Below, piece by piece: positions 17,278-24,794 of a DNA stretch of 29,342 nt (position 1 is the stretch's first letter; each line of letters opens with the position of its first letter). The DNA comes from Bacteroidota bacterium (GTDB lineage Bacteria; Bacteroidota; Bacteroidia; Chitinophagales; Chitinophagaceae): assembly GCA_947447835.1 (NCBI GenBank), contig CANFLP010000007.1, positions 1-29,342 of the forward strand, given 5' to 3'. The translations under genes and the position numbers were made by a program. The notes beneath the pieces are model-generated. The model had not been told where the DNA came from. It worked only from the letters and a program-made list of their open reading frames with translations, and made no database searches.

Positions 17278-18999
17278 ATGCAATCAAATTATTTTTATAC
17301 AAACGAGACTATTAAAATAAAAAGCTTTCAAGCAATTGTAGTGGGATCGGGTATTAGTGGTGGTTGGGCTGCGAAAGAATTATGTGAGAAGGGGTTAAAG
17401 ACATTAGTAATAGAAAGAGGAAGAAAAGTAGAACATAACAAGGACTACCCAACTGCAAATAATGCACCTTGGGAATTAACACATAGGGGTGATGTAAACG
17501 CAGCATTCAAAAAGAAAAATCCACTTATTACAAAGTCGGCAGGATTTGGAGAAGACAATGCGCATTTTTTTATTGAAGATGCTACACAACCCTATATTCA
17601 AGAAAAACCATTTGATTGGATTAGAGGATATCAAGTAGGCGGAAAATCTATTATATGGGGAAGGGCTTGTCAAAGATGGAGTGACCATGAATTTTCGGCG
17701 CCAGCTAAATTTAATTATGGGATTGATTGGCCCATTAGATACAAGGATGTTGAAGAATGGTACACGCATGTAGAAAAATTTATTGGAGTATGTGGTAATG
17801 CAGATGGAATTGAATCCATGCCAGATGGACATTTTATGAAACCATTTGATTTAACGATTGTAGAAGAACATATAAAGGATATAGTAGCTAAACAATTTGG
17901 TAGACATTTAGTGCATGCTAGATGGGCGCATTTAACCGACCCTCAGCCAATTCATTTGGAACAAGGGCGTGGAAAATGTCAAGCAAGAAATTTATGCATG
18001 CGCGGTTGCCCATTTGGAGGTTATTTTAGTTCTGTATCTTCAACCCTTCCTTGGGCGGCAAAGACAGGAAATTTATCTATCCTGACTGATTCAGTTGCCC
18101 ATTCTATTATTTATGATGAAGGAAAACAAAAAGCAATTGGAGTGCGTGTGGTAGATGCAATTTCTATGAAGACCTATGAGTACTATGCCGAGATAATTTT
18201 CATGAATGCATCTGCGCTCAATACTAATTTAATTCTTTTAAATTCAACTTCAAAACGCTTCCCTAATGGTTTAGGAAATGATAGTGGGGTTTTGGGTAAA
18301 TATATCTGCCATCATAATTATCGTGCTAGTGTATGGGGCAAGATGCCAGGCTTTGAAGACACCTATGTATTTGGGCGTAATCCAACAGATTCTATTATTG
18401 CAAACTATCGCAATGTAGGGAAACAAGAAACAGATTTTAAAGGGGGCTATACCACATTTGTTGGGGCGTATCGAAAAAGATTGGATGAGGAGACTACAAG
18501 TGAAACAATTGGTGCAAAATTTAAGGATGCAATACAAGAGCCAGGCTATTGGCATGTGTATGCTTATTTGCAAGGTGAGACCATTCCTAAAAAAGAGAAC
18601 CACGTGCGTTTGAGTAAGGATCAAAAGGATCCGTATGGATTACCATTATTAATTACTTCCGTAGGTTATGATGATAATGATAATAAATTGACTGCCGATT
18701 TTTTAAAAGAGACCACTGCTATGTTAACTGCAGCTGGTGTGACAGATATAGGCAGTATTGATAATGGCCAGGCACCTGGCTTGGATATACATGAAATGGG
18801 TGGGTGTAGAATGGGGAAGGATCCTGCAATATCTATTTTAAACGAACACAACCAAATGCATTTGTGTAAAAATGTATTTGTAACTGATGGCGCTTGTATG
18901 ACCAGTACAGGTAATCAAAGCCCATCCATATTATACATGGCATTAACGGCAAGGGCTGTAGACCATGCGGTAACACAATTAACACAAGGCACACTTTAA
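17278..18999 (+). CDS. GMC-family FAD-dependent oxidoreductase, copy 2
   Basis: 573 residues; the ATG directly follows the stop of copy 1 with no gap. It is clearly a paralogue of copy 1: the FAD motif (G23-S-G-I-S-G28) and the next 20 residues are nearly identical, and KPFDWIRGYQVGGKS and the Cys cluster (GKCQARNLCMRGCPFGG) are shared. The first catalytic His is kept (His505 in HEMGGCRMG). The second position, Asn in copy 1, is Ser548 here (NQSPSIL). The copies have therefore diverged in the active site and may differ in substrate or form a heteromer. No signal peptide is visible; the N-terminus has about 16 extra residues. GH30 begins 15 bases downstream. Confidence 0.9.
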   Translation: MQSNYFYTNETIKIKSFQAIVVGSGISGGWAAKELCEKGLKTLVIERGRKVEHNKDYPTANNAPWELTHRGDVNAAFKKKNPLITKSAGFGEDNAHFFIEDATQPYIQEKPFDWIRGYQVGGKSIIWGRACQRWSDHEFSAPAKFNYGIDWPIRYKDVEEWYTHVEKFIGVCGNADGIESMPDGHFMKPFDLTIVEEHIKDIVAKQFGRHLVHARWAHLTDPQPIHLEQGRGKCQARNLCMRGCPFGGYFSSVSSTLPWAAKTGNLSILTDSVAHSIIYDEGKQKAIGVRVVDAISMKTYEYYAEIIFMNASALNTNLILLNSTSKRFPNGLGNDSGVLGKYICHHNYRASVWGKMPGFEDTYVFGRNPTDSIIANYRNVGKQETDFKGGYTTFVGAYRKRLDEETTSETIGAKFKDAIQEPGYWHVYAYLQGETIPKKENHVRLSKDQKDPYGLPLLITSVGYDDNDNKLTADFLKETTAMLTAAGVTDIGSIDNGQAPGLDIHEMGGCRMGKDPAISILNEHNQMHLCKNVFVTDGACMTSTGNQSPSILYMALTARAVDHAVTQLTQGTL

Positions 19000-19014
19000 A
19001 AATTATATTAAAAG

Positions 19015-20418
19015 ATGAAAATATTTAATTTAAAAAATGGATTTTTCTTTTTAGCATTCTCATTGACAATAGCTTCATTAAGCTTGTCTGCACAAGGATT
19101 GCAATACACCACAACCGCTGATGGTACTTTGAAGTTTAAGGAATCAAGGCTTTCAATTACAGCTGTTACAAATGCGGAGTCCAAAATTGCGATCATTCAA
19201 TTTGATGCAACAAAGCAATATCAAAAAATGGAAGGTTTTGGTTTTGCTTTAACAGGTGGCTCTGCAAATTTAATTGATCAATTGCCTGATCAAAAAAAGA
19301 AAGCCATTTTACAAGAAGTATTTGGTAAAGGGGTAGACAATTTAGGGGTGAGTTATATACGCATTAGCATTGGGGCGTCAGATTTGGATGCACATGCATT
19401 TAGTTATGATGATTTGCAAAAAGGAGAGACGGATTCCTTGTTAAAGAAATTTAATTTATCAGAAGACACTTTACATTTAATTCCCATCCTTAAGAAAGTC
19501 ATAACTATTAATCCTACTTTAAAAATCATTGCCTCACCATGGTCTCCGCCAACTTGGATGAAAACCAATGGAGCAAGTATGGGCGGACATTTATTGAAAC
19601 AGTATTATGCAACCTATGCGAATTATTTTGTGATGTATATAAAGGCGATGAAGAAAAAAGGCATCACTATTAATGCAGTAACATTACAAAATGAACCTGA
19701 GCATGGGGGTAATAATCCAAGTTTGTTAATGGATGCCAATGAACAAAAAGACTTTCTAGCTAATTATGTTGGACCTCAATTTAAAGCAGCGCATATTAAT
19801 ACTGAAGTTATTTTATATGATCATAATGCTGATCATCCCAATTATCCAATTGCAATTTTAAATGATGCAAAGGCTAAGTCATTTGCAAGTGGAACGGCGT
19901 TTCATCTTTATTTAGGCAATGAGTCGGCTTTGTCACAAGTACACGACGCACATCCCGATAAAAAAATATTATTCACTGAACAATGGACCGGTGCGAAAGG
20001 GGAGTTTGGTGGCGATTTAATGTGGCATTTAGAGCATATCGTACTAGGTACTATCAATAACTGGTCCTCGGCCGTGATTGAGTGGAATTTGGCTGCGGAT
20101 GCGAGCTTTAATCCACATACGCCAGGTGGCTGTACCGAATGCAAAGGTGCTTTTACCATTCAAGGAGAAAGCGTTTCCCGAAACGTAAGTTATTACATCA
20201 TCGGTCAGGCTAGTAAGTACATCCCAGCGGGTGCGCAAAGAGTTGCTTCCAATACCAATAATGCAAGTATTAAAACAACTGGATTTATATTACCAAACGG
20301 TAAAAAAGCTAATTTAGTGGTGAATACGGGAGCTGCTCAACAACTAAGATTGATGGAAGGAAATAAACAAATCATTTTTGAAATGCCTGCACAATCTGCT
20401 TCCACAATTGTATGGTAA
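19015..20418 (+). CDS. GH30-family glycosidase, probably beta-1,6-glucanase type
   Basis: 467 residues with a Sec signal peptide (cut about after Ala26, SLSLSA). The TIM barrel shows EGFGFALTGGSA near residue 73, SPWSPPTWMK near 175, the acid/base E227 in LQNEPEH and the nucleophile E322 in FTEQWTG. WNLAADASFNPHTPGGC follows and a small beta domain closes the protein. The ALSQVHDAHPDK..FTEQWTGA stretch and HTPGGCTEC resemble the GH30 subfamily 3 proteins of Bacteroidota as I recall them, several of which act on beta-1,6-glucan; older annotation would say glucosylceramidase. It is probably periplasmic. The operon continues to GH3 26 bases later. Confidence 0.9.
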   Translation: MKIFNLKNGFFFLAFSLTIASLSLSAQGLQYTTTADGTLKFKESRLSITAVTNAESKIAIIQFDATKQYQKMEGFGFALTGGSANLIDQLPDQKKKAILQEVFGKGVDNLGVSYIRISIGASDLDAHAFSYDDLQKGETDSLLKKFNLSEDTLHLIPILKKVITINPTLKIIASPWSPPTWMKTNGASMGGHLLKQYYATYANYFVMYIKAMKKKGITINAVTLQNEPEHGGNNPSLLMDANEQKDFLANYVGPQFKAAHINTEVILYDHNADHPNYPIAILNDAKAKSFASGTAFHLYLGNESALSQVHDAHPDKKILFTEQWTGAKGEFGGDLMWHLEHIVLGTINNWSSAVIEWNLAADASFNPHTPGGCTECKGAFTIQGESVSRNVSYYIIGQASKYIPAGAQRVASNTNNASIKTTGFILPNGKKANLVVNTGAAQQLRLMEGNKQIIFEMPAQSASTIVW

Positions 20419-20444
20419 TAGTTCATAAAAATAAACACGATTAT

Positions 20445-22721
20445 ATGAAAAGGAATCTTTTATTGATTGTAACAGTCGTAATGAGTACAGTTACATTTGC
20501 ACAAACAACAAAAGATGCTAAAAAGCATCAGTTTGTTTCCAACTTAATGTCTAAAATGACATTGGAAGAAAAATTAGGGCAATTAAATTTACCAGCATCT
20601 AGTGACTTTGTTACAGGCAGCGTAAGTAGTTCGGATATTGCAGAAAAAGTAAAAGCGGGTAAAGTGGGTGGCGTATTTAATATTCGCTCAGTAACAAAAA
20701 TAAAGGAGTTACAACAGTTTGCCGTAAACAATACAAGACTACATATTCCATTACTATTTGGGATGGACGTCATACATGGTTATCGTACAATTTTTCCTAT
20801 ACCATTAGGCATGTCTGCTACATGGGATATGTCCTTAATTGAACGTTCTGCAAGAATTGCAGCGAGCGAAGCGAGTGCAGATGGTATTCAATGGACCTTC
20901 TCTCCAATGGTAGATTTAACTAGAGATCCAAGATGGGGTAGAGTATCAGAAGGTAATGGCGAAGACGCATTTTTGAGTTCAGCCATTGCAAAAGCCATGG
21001 TACATGGATATCAAGGCGATGATTTATCTGCTCCTAACACTATTATTTCTTGTGTTAAGCACTACGCGTTGTATGGTGCGGCCGAAGGCGGTAGAGATTA
21101 TAATACGACTGATATGAGTAGAGTAAGAATGTATAATGAATACTTCCCTCCGTATAAAGCAGCAGTTGATGCAGGTGTTGGTTCGGTGATGGTTTCTTTT
21201 AATGAAATTGATGGTGTACCAGCGTCTGGCAACAAATGGCTGGTAGATGATGTATTAAGAAAGCAATGGAAGTTCGGAGGTTTTGTAGTATCTGATTATA
21301 CAGGAATACCAGAAATGTCAGCGCATGGAATGGGTGATTTTCAAACAGTGAATGCTTTAGCAATGAATGCAGGTGTGGATATGGATATGGTGGGAGAAGG
21401 ATTTTTGAATACGATGAAAAAATCTATTGCAGAAGGAAAAGTAACATTGGCACAAATCAATAAAGCATGTGAAAGAATTATAGATGCAAAATATGACTTG
21501 GGTTTATTTGATGATCCTTATCGTTATTGCAATGAAGCAAGATCTGCGAAGGAAGTGTTCACTGCAGCGAATAGAGCTGAAGCAAGAAAAATTGCATCAC
21601 AAAGTTTTGTGTTGTTAAAGAACAACAATGTTTTACCAATTAAAGCTGGTAAAACAATTGCATTAGTTGGCCCATTAGCCAATGCAAAAGAAAACATGAC
21701 AGGTACTTGGAGTGTTGGTGCAGATAATTCACAATCTGTAACTTTATTAAAAGGCTTAACTGATGCAGTGGGTACAAATGGCAGGGTTGTCTATGCAAAA
21801 GGGTCAAATTTAGAAGATGATGCCGAAATGCAAAATCGTCAAACTATGTTTGGAAAAGATATTGCACGTGATAATAGAACTGCACAACAAATGATTGATG
21901 AAGCGTTGGCGGTAAGTGCCAATGCAGATATAATTGTAGCCGCAATAGGAGAAGGTGCTGAGAGTAGTGGTGAGAGTGCTTCTAAATCAAATATTGATAT
22001 ACCAGAAGCGCAAAAACGCTTGTTAAAAGCATTAGTAGCAACAGGTAAGCCAGTAGTGCTTGTGTTATTTAATGGTCGACCAATCACATTGAATTGGGAA
22101 AAAGAAAATGTACCAGCTATCTTGGATGTTTGGTTTGCAGGGTCAGAAGCAGGAGATGCTATTGCTGATGCATTATTAGGTAAAGTAAATCCTTCAGGTA
22201 AATTGAGTATGAGTTTCCCTCAAAATGTAGGTCAAATTCCTATTTACTATAATCATAAAAACACAGGACGTCCATTAACTGGAAAATGGTTTTCTAAATT
22301 CCAATCAAATTATATTGACGTTAGCAATGAGCCATTGTATCCATTTGGATATGGCTTAAGTTATACTCAATTTGAATATGGCGATGTTCAATTGTCAGCA
22401 AAGGATTTAAAAGGAAACCAAAAATTAACTGTTACAGTGAATGTGAAAAATACAGGAACGGTTGCAGGTAAGGAAGTGGTTCAATTGTATATCCGCGATG
22501 TAGTGGGCAGTATTACAAGACCCGTTCAGGAATTGAAAGGGTTTAATAAAATTGAATTAGCTGCTGGCGAAAATAAAAACATAAGTTTTGAAATCACACC
22601 AGCGTTATTAAAGTTCTACAACACGAATTTAAAGTATGATTGGGAAGCAGGTGAGTTCCAAATTATGGTTGGGCCTAATTCTCGCGACGTGAAAACAGTA
22701 AAAGTAAATTGGGTTAAATAG
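20445..22721 (+). CDS. bglX: GH3-family beta-glucosidase (BglX-like)
   Basis: 758 residues from the ATG at 20445, chosen because it gives a signal peptide (MKRNLLLIVTVVMSTVTFA, cut before Gln20); the in-frame ATG at 20412 lies inside the GH30 gene. GH3 N-domain motifs are FGMDVIHGYRTIFPIPLG, RDPRWGRVSEGNGED, CVKHYALYGAAEGGRDY and the nucleophile Asp284 in VVSDYTGI. The GH3 C-domain (SFVLLKNNNVLPI, GEGAESSGE, LPQ-like SFPQNVGQIPIYYNH) and a fibronectin-III-like end domain (KEVVQLYIRD, RPVQELKGF) follow. It is a periplasmic exo-beta-glucosidase that would finish oligosaccharides made by GH30. It is the last gene of the operon; its stop is 7 bases from the stop of the convergent Nudix gene, with no room for an ordinary terminator. 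Confidence 0.95.
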   Translation: MKRNLLLIVTVVMSTVTFAQTTKDAKKHQFVSNLMSKMTLEEKLGQLNLPASSDFVTGSVSSSDIAEKVKAGKVGGVFNIRSVTKIKELQQFAVNNTRLHIPLLFGMDVIHGYRTIFPIPLGMSATWDMSLIERSARIAASEASADGIQWTFSPMVDLTRDPRWGRVSEGNGEDAFLSSAIAKAMVHGYQGDDLSAPNTIISCVKHYALYGAAEGGRDYNTTDMSRVRMYNEYFPPYKAAVDAGVGSVMVSFNEIDGVPASGNKWLVDDVLRKQWKFGGFVVSDYTGIPEMSAHGMGDFQTVNALAMNAGVDMDMVGEGFLNTMKKSIAEGKVTLAQINKACERIIDAKYDLGLFDDPYRYCNEARSAKEVFTAANRAEARKIASQSFVLLKNNNVLPIKAGKTIALVGPLANAKENMTGTWSVGADNSQSVTLLKGLTDAVGTNGRVVYAKGSNLEDDAEMQNRQTMFGKDIARDNRTAQQMIDEALAVSANADIIVAAIGEGAESSGESASKSNIDIPEAQKRLLKALVATGKPVVLVLFNGRPITLNWEKENVPAILDVWFAGSEAGDAIADALLGKVNPSGKLSMSFPQNVGQIPIYYNHKNTGRPLTGKWFSKFQSNYIDVSNEPLYPFGYGLSYTQFEYGDVQLSAKDLKGNQKLTVTVNVKNTGTVAGKEVVQLYIRDVVGSITRPVQELKGFNKIELAAGENKNISFEITPALLKFYNTNLKYDWEAGEFQIMVGPNSRDVKTVKVNWVK

Positions 22722-22728
22722 CGGGTAG

Positions 22729-23514
22729 CTACCAGGAACCATACAAGCCCTCTTTCAGTGCCTTTTGATATTTCTTATCGTTAAAAGTGTACAGGAAGGG
22801 CGCTTTGTGTGCTCCGCCTTTTCTAGTTTCGCTCAATTTATTTAAGATGCCAAAACCAATCATCTTACGTTGAAAATTACGACGATCTAATTTTTGGTCT
22901 AAGATGGTTTCGTATAACTTCTGCAACTCAGGCATGGTGAACTTCTTAGGTAGCAGGTTGCGTCCAATAGGAAGGTAGGCGAGCTGTGTTCTTAAAGCTT
23001 CCAATGCTTTTAATACAATGGCTTCGTGGTCCATCATTAAGTTGCTTAGTTTATTCACATCAATCCATTCTGCTCCTTCGTTGGAAATGGCGTCATCAAT
23101 TTTAACTTCGGTAAAATCTATTAAAGCATAAAACCCTATTGTGATAAATCTTTGTACAAGCCAATTCTCTTTAGGAATTTTAATGCCATATTCTAGATAT
23201 CTATTTTGATGAATGGTTGGATCTGAACGGTTTGGGTCTCCAAATGCATTAAACTGTTGTAAGAATATATTATCTACTCCTGTACGCTCATGTAATACGC
23301 GATAAGCTGCTTTTTCAATGGTTTCGTCTTTAAAAATAAAACCTCCTGGTAAAGCCCATTTATTTGACTGCTTAACTTTAAGTAACAAAACCTTTAATAC
23401 ATTTTCGTGGAATCCAAATATGGCACAATCCACCGAAATACCTGGTTGGAAAATTTTGTCACCTTTCTCTAATACAGACTTAAGATTTGCAGGAACAGCT
23501 ACCTTTTTTGACAT
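22729..23514 (-). CDS. Nudix-fold transcriptional regulator (NrtR/AraR-like)
   Basis: 261 residues. The N-terminal Nudix domain (about 22-150) includes KWALPGGFI and a C-terminal part fits a winged helix (MPELQKLYETILDQKLDRRNFQRKMIGFGIL, about 193-223). The Nudix box is damaged as an enzyme. After G58-x5-E64 the REUxEE core reads R72-V73-L-H-E76-R77, so two of three metal-binding Glu residues are missing. This is the pattern of Nudix proteins reused as ligand sensors, including the Bacteroidota arabinose regulator AraR and NrtR. It lies between the glycosidase operon and the divergent isomerase gene and is the only regulator in the locus, so control of the locus is likely. The ligand is unknown. 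Confidence 0.85.
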   Translation of the reverse strand: MSKKVAVPANLKSVLEKGDKIFQPGISVDCAIFGFHENVLKVLLLKVKQSNKWALPGGFIFKDETIEKAAYRVLHERTGVDNIFLQQFNAFGDPNRSDPTIHQNRYLEYGIKIPKENWLVQRFITIGFYALIDFTEVKIDDAISNEGAEWIDVNKLSNLMMDHEAIVLKALEALRTQLAYLPIGRNLLPKKFTMPELQKLYETILDQKLDRRNFQRKMIGFGILNKLSETRKGGAHKAPFLYTFNDKKYQKALKEGLYGSW

Positions 23515-23615
23515 AGTTTTTAAAGGTAAAAATATTTTGATAAACTCCCTTATAATTTTTATATTGTGTCATACTAACGCAATGATTGCTTTCAATTAAT
23601 ATTAATAATGCCATT
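23515..23615. promoter_or_regulatory. Divergent promoter region between the Nudix regulator and isomerase genes
   Basis: This 101-bp AT-rich gap must hold promoters for both genes. No convincing full -33/-7 pair was found; TACCTTTA close to the regulator start on the - strand is a weak -7. ACTAACGCAAT at 23573-23583 recurs with one change (ACTAGCGCAAT) at 27284-27294 before the MFS permease, so it may be a common operator. Confidence 0.35.
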
Positions 23616-24548
23616 ATGAATTCAAGAAGAAAATTCCTACAACAAGCTGCTGCACTGACAGTAGGAGGTGCTATGCTAAGTAAATCAAGCTGGGCAGAAA
23701 GTTTCCTGGCTAGTCCTAAATTGCCTGCGCCGGGTATTCAGTTGTTCACGCTCTTTAATGAGATGGATATTGATACTGTTGGTACATTAAAGAAAGTGGC
23801 GGATGCTGGATATAAAAATATCGAGTCTGCATTTAGTAAGCAAGGTGGATTTTATGGAAAGAAACCAAAGGAATTTAAAGCCTTATTGCAAGATATGGGC
23901 ATGGAATGGAGATCGCACCATGTGATGGGAACTCCCTTTAAAATGCCACCTAATGCTAAGTTGCCAAATGGTTCAGACGGCAAACCAATTAGTTTTCCTG
24001 TGATGAAAAATTTACAAGACAATAGCCAAGAGATTATAGATCAGGTAGCTGAAGCGGGTATTCCTTATATAGTTTGTGCTAGCATTAATATTGAAACCGG
24101 GGATAATATTAAAAAATCTGCCGAGGTATTGCACCGCGCCGGGGAGCAAGCTAAAAAAGCGGGTGTGCAATTAGCCTACCATAACCATGCTACGGAATTT
24201 GATATGACAGATGGTATTGTTTCTTATGATTATTTTACAACTCAAATTCCTGCAGCTCTTTTGAAACTGGAATTGGATTTGGGATGGGTGTTTAAAGCTG
24301 GGAAAGACCCTGTTGAAATATTCAAAAACAATAAAGGGCGTTTCCCATTATTGCATGTTAAGGATATGACGGCTACAGGGGAGATTGTGCCATTTGGAGA
24401 TGGGGTATATGACTTTAAAGAAACCTTTAAGCACGTAGATATTGCAGGAATGGAATATTTTTTCTTAGAACAAGATTTTCCTAAAAAACCATTTGAAAAT
24501 ATTGTAACAGCAGTTACGAACTTTAACAAGTTCAAGAAGGTATTATAA
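23616..24548 (+). CDS. Tat-exported sugar isomerase/epimerase-like TIM-barrel protein
   Basis: 310 residues from the ATG at 23616, chosen because it begins a twin-arginine signal (MNSRRKFLQQAAALTVGGAM, ending near SWA27); an in-frame ATG at 23586 would only add ten residues. The remainder is an AP-endonuclease-2/xylose-isomerase-like barrel. Likely metal ligands and active-site residues are His189 and His191 with Glu194 (YHNHATEF), Asp221 (LDLGW), His247/Asp250 (LLHVKD) and Glu285 (FFLEQD). Folding before Tat export suits a metal enzyme working in the periplasm. Relatives are annotated sugar phosphate isomerase/epimerase, but a periplasmic protein is unlikely to see sugar phosphates. Members of this fold cleave or isomerise 3-keto-glycosides, which would suit the GMC oxidases upstream. 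It is transcribed alone into the 88-bp repeat and terminator. Confidence 0.85.
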   Translation: MNSRRKFLQQAAALTVGGAMLSKSSWAESFLASPKLPAPGIQLFTLFNEMDIDTVGTLKKVADAGYKNIESAFSKQGGFYGKKPKEFKALLQDMGMEWRSHHVMGTPFKMPPNAKLPNGSDGKPISFPVMKNLQDNSQEIIDQVAEAGIPYIVCASINIETGDNIKKSAEVLHRAGEQAKKAGVQLAYHNHATEFDMTDGIVSYDYFTTQIPAALLKLELDLGWVFKAGKDPVEIFKNNKGRFPLLHVKDMTATGEIVPFGDGVYDFKETFKHVDIAGMEYFFLEQDFPKKPFENIVTAVTNFNKFKKVL

Positions 24549-24552
24549 TATT

Positions 24553-24779
24553 TGGTCTCGAAAAATAATAGGAAGGAAAATAAAAAGGCCCTTAATTTTT
24601 ATTCAAAGGGTTAAAGTAAGTCGAGGCCACCGTTTACGGGTGGTCTCGAAAAATAATAAGAAGGAAAATAAAAAGGCCCTTAAATTTTATTCAAAGGGTT
24701 AAAGTAAGTCGAGGCCACCGTTTACGGGTGGTCTCGAAAAATAATAAGAAGGAAAATAAAAAGGCCCTTAAATTTTATT
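24553..24779. repeat. 88-bp tandem repeat, about 2.6 copies
   Basis: Copies start at 24553, 24641 and 24729 with an exact 88-bp period. Copies 1 and 2 differ at two bases (G/A and T/A). Copy 3 is identical to copy 2 for 51 bp and then turns into the right arm of the terminator. Each full unit contains the left arm of that terminator (AATAAAAAGGCCCTTAA, one change in copy 1). Each junction forms a GC-rich hairpin, GAGGCCACC against GGTGGTCTC, at 24622-24648 and 24710-24736. No reading frame is implied. Confidence 0.95.
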
Positions 24780-24794
24780 AAGGGCCTTTTTATT
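24755..24794. terminator. Bidirectional terminator between isomerase and Gfo/Idh genes
   Basis: Perfect 17-bp arms, AATAAAAAGGCCCTTAA (24755-24771) and its complement (24778-24794), around a 6-base loop. The A-run and T-run on either side serve both strands. The right arm reaches the first base of the stop codon of the - strand Gfo/Idh gene. The left arm is part of the tandem repeat. Confidence 0.93.

Noticed and set aside
24553..24779. Possible CRISPR array
   Set aside because: The 88-bp units are contiguous, without unique spacers, and only 2.6 copies long; no cas gene is near.
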